Assembly (NCBI GenBank): GCA_003556985.1
Contig: PWPZ01000043.1
Coordinates: 1 to 9,899 of the forward strand
From: Bacteroidota bacterium
GTDB lineage: Bacteria; Bacteroidota; Bacteroidia; Bacteroidales; PUMT01
DNA: 9,899 nucleotides
Direction of reading: 5' to 3'
Shown here: piece after piece, positions 1 through 7,900 of the stretch
How positions within the stretch are numbered: position 1 is the first letter of the stretch
Layout: each line of letters opens with the position of its first letter
Translations under genes and position numbers: made by a program
The notes under the pieces: generated by a model
Seen by the model: the letters and a program-made list of their open reading frames with translations, nothing else
Told to the model about the DNA's origin: nothing
The model's database searches: none

Positions 1-701
1 AAAACGGGGGTTATGTGCTGGCCGAAGCACGGGTCGGCTGGAACGATGAACGCGGCTATGCTTCGGAGATAATTCCCGGATTGGGGCTGCACGAGGTATT
101 CGGTGTCAGGGAGCATGAGGTCCGGATGAAGGAAAATGATGCCATTAAGATCAGCATAACAAACAACAGCCATCCGGCTGTCTCAAATCTGGAGATCGGA
201 CATATCCTGAGCGGGTCACTATACGAAAAATCAGTATTGCCGCTGGATGACCGGGAGGTTGATATTATCGGCCGACTACCGGACGGATCAGTTGCCCTTG
301 TCACCTCAAAATATGGCAGCGGCGAGGCAATGCTGGTTGGCTCATACCTTGGAATGGCAAACCACCCCGATCCCGATCCGAAAAACGAGAAATTCTTTTT
401 AAACCTGCTTGACTGGGCAGGCATATCAAGGCCTTTTACCAGCTCGCACGACGGCAACAAAGAGGCATACGTGGAAGTCCGCCTGCAGGAAAATGAAAAT
501 GGATTTGTATTATACCTGATTAATCACAGCAACAGTGTTGAAGATGTTAATGTTGCACTAAGAACACCTGAAAACGGCCGCCACAGGGTAAGGGATGTGA
601 TACTGGATCAGGAAAGAACAGTACGGGCAAGGGAAAACATCCTTAACCTGGATGAAAGGATTGATGCCAAAGAGGTAAAGGTACTGGAGATACGATACTG
701 A
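1..701 (+). CDS. GH42-like beta-galactosidase, C-terminal part (5' truncated by window edge)
   Basis: The reading frame is open from base 3, so the gene begins outside the window; the GTG at 15 is very unlikely to be its start. It ends with TGA at 699-701. The first visible residues (GGYVLAEARVGWNDERGY) match the motif that opens the trimerisation domain of GH42-type beta-galactosidases, a glutamine-amidotransferase-like fold without amidotransferase activity. A later stretch around bases 315-360 (KYGSGEAMLVGSYLG) is the typical end strand of that fold. The last ~80 residues look like the small C-terminal beta domain. The catalytic TIM barrel is not in view, so the substrate cannot be judged; beta-galactosidase is the family name rather than a demonstrated activity. 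The gene is followed after 45 bp by a sugar-type transporter on the same strand, consistent with a glycoside-use operon. Family assignment is from remembered sequence patterns. Confidence 0.68.
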   Translation, partial: NGGYVLAEARVGWNDERGYASEIIPGLGLHEVFGVREHEVRMKENDAIKISITNNSHPAVSNLEIGHILSGSLYEKSVLPLDDREVDIIGRLPDGSVALVTSKYGSGEAMLVGSYLGMANHPDPDPKNEKFFLNLLDWAGISRPFTSSHDGNKEAYVEVRLQENENGFVLYLINHSNSVEDVNVALRTPENGRHRVRDVILDQERTVRARENILNLDERIDAKEVKVLEIRY

Positions 702-746
702 ATCTGAAACCATAAGAGCTGATAATTATAGCTGCACACTGTTTAT

Positions 747-1910
747 ATGGCCACTTACAACAAAAAACTTATTTTCATTTCGGCCTGTATGGGCATGCTC
801 ATCTTCGGGATCGTAATAGCAGTGCTGGGTTCGGTTCTTCCTTCGGTAATTGAAAAATTCCGGATAGATATGGTTGATGCCGGTTCGCTTTTTCTTATAA
901 TGAACTTTGGCATGTTACTTGGCTCCATGATCTTCGGCCCGGTAGTTGACCGTTACGGATATAAGGGATTGCTGACTTTATGCTCATTCCTTGTGTTTAT
1001 GAGTTTAGAGGGTATTGCATTTTCACCCGGCATAAATGTTCTGCGTATCTCTCTTTTTGTGGTTGGCTTTGCCGGAGGCTCCATAAACGGCGGCACCAAT
1101 GCCCTTGTGTCTGACATCAGCGAGGAGAACCGGGGAGCCGGTCTAAGCTTCCTGGGTGTTTTCTTTGGCATCGGCGCCTTCGGTGTCCCCCTTCTGCTTG
1201 GCTCGTTGCTGGACAAATTTTCGTATGAAAGCCTGATAGGGTTCGTAGGAATGCTTATTATTATTCCTTTTGCCCTTTTCGCGGCTATTAAGTTCCCTGC
1301 TCCCAAACATGAACAAGGCTTTCCTCTCTCAGAAGGATTTAAGCTTACCAGGGAAACAACCCTTTTGTTGTTCGGGCTGATACTTTTCATGCAAAGTGGC
1401 CTGGAGATGACCATCGGGGGGTGGTCTGCCACCTTCCTGAGTGAGGAACTTGCAATACAGCCCCGGAAAGCGGTACTGTTTTTCTCACTTTTCTGGTTCG
1501 GGATGATTGTGGCAAGACTTGCAATGAGTGAAATATTGCGCCGCATAGCAAAACACACCATCATGATGGTCTCCTATTTTACAGCCTTTGCCGGCGCGGC
1601 AATTCTGCTGCTGTCGCAGGGTATTGCAGCGGCCATTCCGGGGCTGCTGCTGACAGGTATCGGGTTTGCGGCCATATTCCCCCTTGTTTTCACATATGTG
1701 GGCGATCTGTATCCTAAATTATCAGGAACCGCTTTCAGCGTCATACTGGTAATCGGCCTGCTGGGAGCGATGACTTATCCATACCTGGTGGGGTTTCTGG
1801 CTGAAAAAATTGATCTGAGAACGTCGATGTTGCTGGTGGTACCGTTAACCCTGGTATTATCGGCCATATTGTTCAGGATAGTGGATGCAAGGAGCAAACG
1901 GGAGCAATGA
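747..1910 (+). CDS. MFS transporter, probably sugar type
   Basis: The 387-residue protein is almost entirely hydrophobic, with about 12 membrane segments in two halves, the normal length for a major facilitator. The loop after helix 2 carries the MFS signature GPVVDRYGYKG (about residues 64-74). Helix 4 has GGSINGGTNALVSD (about 110-123), and helix 7 has a GLEMTIGGWSATFL stretch (about 218-231). Both resemble fucose/glucose-galactose permease-like (FHS) MFS proteins, so import of a sugar by proton symport is the best guess; the substrate is not readable. The ATG at 747 is preceded by no clear Shine-Dalgarno sequence, which is common in Bacteroidota. It lies 45 bp after a GH42-like hydrolase gene, so co-transcription and joint use of a released sugar are inferred. 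A drug or organic-acid MFS is the alternative. Confidence 0.88.
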   Translation: MATYNKKLIFISACMGMLIFGIVIAVLGSVLPSVIEKFRIDMVDAGSLFLIMNFGMLLGSMIFGPVVDRYGYKGLLTLCSFLVFMSLEGIAFSPGINVLRISLFVVGFAGGSINGGTNALVSDISEENRGAGLSFLGVFFGIGAFGVPLLLGSLLDKFSYESLIGFVGMLIIIPFALFAAIKFPAPKHEQGFPLSEGFKLTRETTLLLFGLILFMQSGLEMTIGGWSATFLSEELAIQPRKAVLFFSLFWFGMIVARLAMSEILRRIAKHTIMMVSYFTAFAGAAILLLSQGIAAAIPGLLLTGIGFAAIFPLVFTYVGDLYPKLSGTAFSVILVIGLLGAMTYPYLVGFLAEKIDLRTSMLLVVPLTLVLSAILFRIVDARSKREQ

Positions 1911-1917
1911 TTATACA

Positions 1918-1954
1918 GTCGGCCATTATACCTCCCTGTCGGCCGGTAATTTTT
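1918..1954 (+). terminator. weak intrinsic-terminator-like hairpin after the MFS gene
   Basis: CGGCC (1920-1924) pairs with GGCCG (1941-1945), and two G-U wobbles can lengthen the stem outward. It is followed at once by AA and five T (1950-1954). It begins 8 bp after the MFS stop codon, where a terminator would be expected. The 16-nt loop and short stem make it weak, and part of the match comes from a direct repeat of GTCGGCC. Treat it as a candidate only. Confidence 0.3.
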
Positions 1955-1977
1955 GCTGCGGCGGATCAACAAATCGG

Positions 1978-2005
1978 ATTCGTCAAGAATGTAATGCTGA
2001 CGAAT
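1978..2005. repeat. perfect 8-bp inverted repeat, 12-nt spacer
   Basis: ATTCGTCA (1978-1985) and TGACGAAT (1998-2005) are exact reverse complements separated by 12 nt. In RNA the stem could gain C1975-G2008 and a G-U pair beyond one mismatch. It is followed by GTGGAATTTT, so a transcribed hairpin with a short T run is one reading. An operator for a dimeric regulator of the downstream efflux operon is another. The arms are certain; the function is not. Confidence 0.5.
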
Positions 2006-2206
2006 GTGGAATTTTACAGAAACCGGAATTGGACCTGCCTGCCATTATATTAAATATTTTTCCACTATTTTCAGATTTGACTTTGATATATTTACTGTGC
2101 TACTTAGCGGCATGGTAACTGTAAAATAATTCTCCGTTTTAGCGGAATTCCCTGAACAATTAGCGTAAAAGACTGTTTAAAAAGCGGACTAAAAAAAACA
2201 AAATAG

Positions 2207-2238
2207 TTTTCTCACTATTATAATAACCTGTATAATTG
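2207..2238 (+). promoter_or_regulatory. possible Bacteroidota-type promoter of the efflux operon
   Basis: Bacteroidota promoters are known to use TTTG near -33 and TAnnTTTG near -7, about 19-21 bp apart. Here TTTT (2207-2210) is followed 20 bp later by TATAATTG (2231-2238), each with one mismatch. Transcription would start near 2243-2246, leaving a very short leader before the ATG at 2261. A second TATAAT lies at 2219-2224 without a matching upstream box. In such AT-rich DNA this match could be chance. Confidence 0.28.
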
Positions 2239-2260
2239 ATTATTTAAGAAAGATACCAAG

Positions 2261-3643
2261 ATGCCGCTTGTGAAAATCAGCCTGATGGCAATTCTCCTTC
2301 TTTTGTTTGCTCCCCGGTTCAGCATAGTATGTGCATATGATGGTCAGGCCGGCTCACCGGATTCCGGACCGTTAAGGATCAGCTTCCAGGAAGCCCTGGA
2401 ATATGCTTATGAACACAGCACTGAAATGCAGACAGCCAGGATCGATGTTGATATTTCCAACAGGAATCTCTGGGAAATAACAGCATCGGGACTGCCCCAG
2501 ATTGACGGCTCTACGAATTACCAGTTCAATTTCCGGATTCCCACGCAGCTTGTTCCGGCAGAATTTTTCGGTGGCGAGCCCGGTGAATTTGTTGAAGTTC
2601 AATTTGGCACAGAACAAAATCTGACGGCCCAGGCTACGGTGAGCCAGTTGATATTTGATGGTTCCTATATCGTTGGACTAAGGGCTGCGCGTATTTACAG
2701 GGAGCTTACCAGGCAGATCCTGGAACGGTCGGAACTGGATGTAAAGAACAGTGTTTCCGAAACCTATTTCATCGTACTTCTTACCCGGGATAATCTTTCC
2801 CTGGTCAGGGAGAATCTTCAAAATATGAAAGTGACCCTTAATGAAACCGAGGAGATCATGAAGGCAGGATTCACCGATCCGATAAACGTTGATCAGCTCC
2901 GCCTGTCGGTCGCAAATATGGAAAACAGTGTGAGAAATATGGAACGTCAATATGAGATCAGCAAAAATCTTCTGAAATTCCAGATTGGCTACGATATGGA
3001 AAGCGAAATTGAGCTCACCGATTCACTCGATGAGCTTTTCAACCTGATGCTGATGGAAGCGCAAACAGATCTGACAGATGATTTTGATTATGAAAACCAT
3101 ATTGAATACCGGATAATGGTGTCACAGCAAACTATGGATTACATGGCCCTCAGGCGGCAACAGTCATTTTACCTGCCCAGCCTGACCGCCTCGTTCACCT
3201 ATCAGCAAATGGCAATGAGGAATGAGTTTAATTTTTCCGACAGGGCTGAACCCTGGTTCCCTTCTTCTTTCCTGGGGGTCACCCTGAACATACCAATTTT
3301 CTCAAGCGGGTTAAGGTCGGCAAGAGTGCAGGAGGCGAGGCTGGAACTTCAGAAATCCAGGCTTGCGACCGAGCAGGTTTCCGAATCACTTAAGCTCCAG
3401 ATTACAGAAGCACGAAGCCGGGTCAGAAATGCAAGGGAGCAGTATGAAAGTGAAAGGGACAACCTTGTACTTGCAGAAAAAATACTCAGGCAGACAACCA
3501 TAATGCATGGTGAGGGAATGGCAACAAGCCTGGAGCTAACCCAGGCCAGCAACCAGTTACTGACAACACGGACAAATTATTATAATGCCATGTTTGAATT
3601 CATAAATGCCAAAAATGATCTTGATAAAGCCAGGGGGTTATAA
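2261..3643 (+). CDS. TolC-family outer-membrane efflux channel
   Basis: This 460-residue protein has the length and layout of TolC/OprM-type channels. These trimerise into an outer-membrane beta barrel with a long periplasmic alpha tunnel and are the exit duct of tripartite pumps. A signal peptide is visible (positive MPLVK, hydrophobic core, likely cleavage near residue 25 after VCA). Two outer-membrane efflux repeats follow, at about residues 38-235 and 275-455. Each is a long amphipathic helical pair around a short beta stretch, such as the SLTASFTYQQMA segment with the later GVTLNIPIFSSG turn at about 345-357, a hallmark of the family. The ATG at 2261 fits the signal peptide and has a purine-rich AAGAAAG stretch upstream. 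It is the first gene of the efflux operon; the adaptor gene starts about 13 bp after its stop. No lipobox cysteine is present, so it is probably not an OprM-style lipoprotein. Confidence 0.94.
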   Translation: MPLVKISLMAILLLLFAPRFSIVCAYDGQAGSPDSGPLRISFQEALEYAYEHSTEMQTARIDVDISNRNLWEITASGLPQIDGSTNYQFNFRIPTQLVPAEFFGGEPGEFVEVQFGTEQNLTAQATVSQLIFDGSYIVGLRAARIYRELTRQILERSELDVKNSVSETYFIVLLTRDNLSLVRENLQNMKVTLNETEEIMKAGFTDPINVDQLRLSVANMENSVRNMERQYEISKNLLKFQIGYDMESEIELTDSLDELFNLMLMEAQTDLTDDFDYENHIEYRIMVSQQTMDYMALRRQQSFYLPSLTASFTYQQMAMRNEFNFSDRAEPWFPSSFLGVTLNIPIFSSGLRSARVQEARLELQKSRLATEQVSESLKLQITEARSRVRNAREQYESERDNLVLAEKILRQTTIMHGEGMATSLELTQASNQLLTTRTNYYNAMFEFINAKNDLDKARGL

Positions 3644-3656
3644 CAGTTTTTATATA

Positions 3657-4931
3657 ATGCCAATGAAAAAACCAAAAACTTGCCGGCCGGTGGTCCATAA
3701 AAAGGGAAGGAATTATTATCATAAATCCGGATACGTTAAATTCTCTGTAATCTTGCTGTATGCCGTTATGCTGATAACGGTATTGGTTTTGACACCCTCC
3801 TGTAATAATGGATCTCCCCATGAGAACGAGCCCGAAGCGATCCGCGACAGTATCTCGGAGTACCGCCGGCAGATAACCGACCTTAACGAGCAGATCAGCC
3901 GGATGGAAAAGCAGCTCACGGAGATGGGAGAAAGATTACCTGCACAGGAAGCAACCAGAGTCCGGACAGATGAGATCCAACTCGTTGATTTTGATCATTA
4001 TTTCAGAATAAACGGCTCTGTGGAGGCCGTCCGCGACGCAATGATCAGTCCGGAAATAAACGGCCAGATTAAAAGGATTCATGTAAACAGGGGCGACAGG
4101 GTAAATAACGGCCAGGTAGTGGCTGAACTGAATACCTCGGTAATTGAAAGCAATATTGAAGAAGTAAAAACCAATCTGCGGCTGGCCGAAACAGTATATG
4201 AGAGGCAGAAGAGATTGTGGGATCAGGAGATTGGCAGCGAAATGCAGTATCTTGAGGCCAGGAACAGGTACAATAGCCTGCAGTCGAGCCTGCAAACAAT
4301 GGAATCGCAGCTTGACCTTGCAAAATTGCGTGCACCTTTTTCAGGTATAGTGGATGATATTTTCATAAAGGAAGGAGAACTGGCGATGCCAGGTGCACCG
4401 GTAATACAGATCCTCAACCTGGAAGAATTGTATATAAACACCAATATCTCGGAAAGATACCTTCCCATGATTGATCCTGACGACAGGGTAATACTCAGGT
4501 TTCCAGTTTACCCCGACTTTGAGGATCATGTGCCGGTACACCGCCTGGGCAACGTGATAAATCCTGAAAACAGGTCATTCAGACTTCAGCTCCGGATTAC
4601 CAACCCCGATGAAAAATTCAAACCAAATATGGTGGCAACCCTTGGGATAAGAACATTTTCGGCCGAAGACGTCATTGTAATACCTTCGGTACTTATCAAG
4701 CAGGATGTCCAGGGCCATTTTGTCTACATGGCCCGACCCGATGAGGCAGGAAATTATTATGCCGAACAGGTATATATTGAAAGAGGAGCGGAAAGTGAAG
4801 GGAAAACCATTATTGAAAGCGGACTCAGTCCGGGAGATATTATTATAACCGACGGCCATAACAGGGTTGGCGAAGGCGACCTGGTACAAATTATAAACCC
4901 GCCTGATCCGGCAACTGTTCTTAACCAGTAA
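3657..4931 (+). CDS. RND efflux periplasmic adaptor (membrane-fusion protein), lipoprotein
   Basis: This protein links the RND pump to the TolC channel in the periplasm. From the chosen start (424 residues) it shows a Lys/Arg-rich N-terminus and a hydrophobic helix ending in LTPSC. The Cys is residue 49 (3801-3803), a probable lipid-attachment site followed by a NNGS linker. A heptad-like coil (about 58-92) comes next, then the first barrel-sandwich half (about 122-160, with NRGDRVNNGQVVAEL). An alpha-hairpin (about 160-225) is followed by the second half, with LRAPFSGIVDDIFIKEGE, and the beta-barrel and membrane-proximal domains to the end. The frame stays open back to an ATG at 3606, which would overlap the TolC gene by 38 bp. 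ATGs at 3657 and 3663 avoid the overlap and are preferred, though neither has a clear ribosome site. The N-region before the lipobox is unusually long. The role is secure; the exact start is not. Confidence 0.92.
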   Translation: MPMKKPKTCRPVVHKKGRNYYHKSGYVKFSVILLYAVMLITVLVLTPSCNNGSPHENEPEAIRDSISEYRRQITDLNEQISRMEKQLTEMGERLPAQEATRVRTDEIQLVDFDHYFRINGSVEAVRDAMISPEINGQIKRIHVNRGDRVNNGQVVAELNTSVIESNIEEVKTNLRLAETVYERQKRLWDQEIGSEMQYLEARNRYNSLQSSLQTMESQLDLAKLRAPFSGIVDDIFIKEGELAMPGAPVIQILNLEELYINTNISERYLPMIDPDDRVILRFPVYPDFEDHVPVHRLGNVINPENRSFRLQLRITNPDEKFKPNMVATLGIRTFSAEDVIVIPSVLIKQDVQGHFVYMARPDEAGNYYAEQVYIERGAESEGKTIIESGLSPGDIIITDGHNRVGEGDLVQIINPPDPATVLNQ

Positions 4932-4992
4932 GGAAAGGCTGACCGGCCGGCACAGAGTGACGGCTGAATACCGGAGAAACAACAAAACCATT

Positions 4993-7900
4993 ATGAAGGG
5001 AGCAACGCCAGGCAAAAGCAAAATAAGGCAATTCGGGCCCACCACACTTGCCCTTAACAACAGGAGCACAATATTCCTGCTCACTTTCATATTTGCACTT
5101 GCCGGCATCATTTCATACCGCACCCTTCCCAAGGAGCTGTTTCCCGATGTAGTCATCCCCACCGTAATGGTGGTTACCAACTATCCGGGAAACCCGCCGA
5201 TAGACATGGAAAACCTTGTTACCCGGCCGCTGGAAAAAGAGATCAACACCATAGCCGGCATTGATCAGCTCAGGTCAACATCGTCGCAGGACAACTCAAC
5301 TGTTATAATTGAATTCGAGACCGATATTGACATAAGGTATGCGCTGCAGGACGTAAAGGATGCGGTCGACCGTGTTATGCCGGATTTACCGGCCGATCTT
5401 CCGGCCGACCCTGCAGTGATGGATATTGATTTTTCCGATTTCCCCATTATGAATATAAACCTGTCGGGTGATTTCAGCATTGATGAACTCAAGCGCTTTG
5501 CCGACTTTCTTCAGGAGGAGATTGAGCTGGTGCGGGAAATATCGGAAGTTGAAATTACCGGCATTCCGGAAAGGGAGATCCAGATAAATCTGGACCCCCT
5601 GCAAATGGATGCACTGGAGCTTAGCTTCACTGATATTGAAAATGCCATACTGCAGGAAAACATTTCGGTAGGAGGCGGTTCCATTTTGTTCGATGATGAT
5701 ACCCGGTGGGCGGTAAGGACGATTGGGGAGTTTACCGATGTCAGGCAGATAGGTGAAGTGATTGTTAAACATGAAATGGGAAATATTGTGCATCTGGAAA
5801 ACATCGCCACCGTGGAGGACACCTTTGCCGAGGCCTCCAGCTTCGCCAGACTGGATGAAGAGCCGGTAGTTTCTCTGCAAATCATTAAAAAGGATGGCGA
5901 AAACCTGCTTGATGCCACGGCAAGCATATTTGACATTATTGACATGGCAAGGGATACGGGCGACCTTCCGGAAGAACTGACCATAACAGTAACCAACGAC
6001 CAGTCGGAAGATATCCGTACCCAGCTCAGCAATCTTGAGAACAGTGTCATACTGGCTGTGATACTGGTTATCTTTGTGCTCTATCTTTTTCTCGGACTAA
6101 AGAATGCCCTTTTTGTGGGACTGGCCATCCCCCTGTCTATGCTCTCATCTTTCATGGTTCTTGGCATCCTGGGGATCCAGATCAACATGATAGTATTGTT
6201 TTCTCTGATCCTTGCCCTGGGGTTGCTTGTTGATAACGCCATAGTGGTGGTAGACAATATCTACAGGTTCGTGGAGAGGGGAAACAGCGTAATGGATTCG
6301 GCAAAATACGCCACTGCGGAAATAGCAACCCCTATAATAACCTCGACCGCCACCACCCTTTCGGCCTTTCTGCCACTGGCATTCTGGACAGGCATAGTGG
6401 GCGAGTTCATGGTATATTTGCCGATAACCCTCATAATAGTGCTTGCCTCTTCCCTTTTTGTAGCGCTGGTAATAATCCCCGTCTTTTCAGGAGCTTTTTT
6501 CCGGGAAGGGGAAACAGCCGCAGGCAAGCCATCCGGAGAGAAAAACGGCCGGCCCTGGTATAAAAAGCCGGTGTTCTACATGGTCGTTCTTACAATTACA
6601 GGGATAACCTTTCATCTTGTTTCTGCTACACTGGCCGGGAATGTTTTTTTACTGGCAGCCCTGGTATGGACCCTGGGTCATTTTGTGCTGGGCAGGCTGC
6701 AAAACTGGTTCCAGCTTAAGCTACTGCCCTTTAACGAGCGATTGTATTCACGAACCCTTGCCTATTCTTTAAAGGGCAGAAATCCCTGGTTCTTCGTTGC
6801 CGGAACCCTTTTATTTCTAATAATTTCGGTTACATTCTTCATTCAACGGAACCCCAACATCCTTTTCTTTCCCGAAAATGAAGCACAATACATCAATATT
6901 ATTGCTGAAATGCCAATCGGCACCGATATAAGAGCTACCGACAGAAGAATAAGGGAAATAGAAGAACATGTTACAGAGGTTATTGAACCCTACAGGCATA
7001 TAGTCAAATCTGTACTCACCACCATAGGACGCGGATCGGGCGGTGAAATGGAATTTGCCATAGGCGACACACCCAACAGGGCGCGAATCACGATAACCTT
7101 TGTAGAGTACCAGCTCAGAGAGGGTATCAATACCAATGATATAATGGCCGAAATAAGCCGGGAGCTGCTCGGCAATTACCCGGGGGTAGAATTCAGCATA
7201 GAAAAGAACATGGCAGGACCGCCTGCAGGTGCTCCGGTTAATATAGAGATAACCGGAAGGGATTTTGACAGGCTTCTGGCGGTTACAAATGAATTAAAGC
7301 GGACAATTGAAGATTCAGGCATACAGGGAATGGAGGGGCTTTCGATGGACCTTGATGTTGACCTGCCGGAAATAACTGTAAATATTGACCGCGACATGGC
7401 AAGAAGGTACGGGCTGTCAACCGCTGTAATTGCCACCACCCTTCGCACCTCCCTGTTCGGGAATGAAGTATCCGGATTTAAAATAGGCGAAGAGGAATTC
7501 CCCATAATGATAAGGCTAAAGGAAGAATACAGGTACAACCTCAGCAGCCTGATGAACCAGCAGATAACATTCCGCAGTCCCGCTACGGGGCAGCTCATGC
7601 AGGTACCGATATCGGCAGTTTCCCAACCGGTATTTGGCAAAACATACGGATCGGTAAACAGGATAGATATGCGCAGGGCCATCACTCTTAGTTCCAATGT
7701 GCTTCCCGGTTATAATGCCAACCGGATCAATGACGAGATAAGGGAACTTCTTGCAGGTCATGATATGCCCGATGGTTATGAATACCGGTTCACCGGCGAA
7801 CAGCAGGAACAGGATGAATCAATGGACTTCCTGATAACAGCTCTGATGATAGCGCTTGCTCTTATCGGACTGATACTGGTTTCCCAGTTCAATTCAGTAA

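Larger units (their letters stand above)
1911..2260. other. 350-bp intergenic region before the efflux operon
   Basis: No convincing gene is visible. The open frame at 1885-2118 (+) overlaps the end of the MFS gene and its product resembles no known protein. The left third has mixed composition, while bases from about 2040 onward are clearly more AT-rich than the genes, as expected for a promoter region. The gap holds a weak terminator-like hairpin, a perfect inverted repeat (1978-2005), three TTAGCG hexamers (2104, 2139, 2160) and a possible promoter (2207-2238). No tRNA fold or riboswitch pattern was recognised. The efflux operon has no regulator gene next to it, so control sites for it would most likely lie here. 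Confidence 0.7.

Noticed and set aside
15..17. GTG at 15 as the start of a short complete gene
   Set aside because: The frame is open upstream to the window edge and the residues before it (NGGYV) continue the known domain motif, so the gene is truncated rather than short.
953..1564. Antisense frame of 203 codons opposite the MFS gene
   Set aside because: The plus-strand frame is a clear 12-helix transporter, and the antisense product has no membrane or domain pattern of its own.
1885..2118. Open frame of 77 codons on the + strand in the gap after the MFS gene
   Set aside because: It overlaps the end of the MFS gene in another frame, has Cys-rich low-sense composition, no recognisable family pattern and no ribosome site.
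5383..5412. Short tandem repeat (CCGGCCGA twice) in the RND gene
   Set aside because: It encodes the Leu-Pro-Ala-Asp repeat found at this position in the porter domain and looks like ordinary coding sequence.
4575..6050. Long antisense open frames opposite the adaptor and RND genes (up to about 200 codons)
   Set aside because: They are complementary to strongly conserved coding sequence, and their translations are Ser/Ile-rich shadows without domains or signals.
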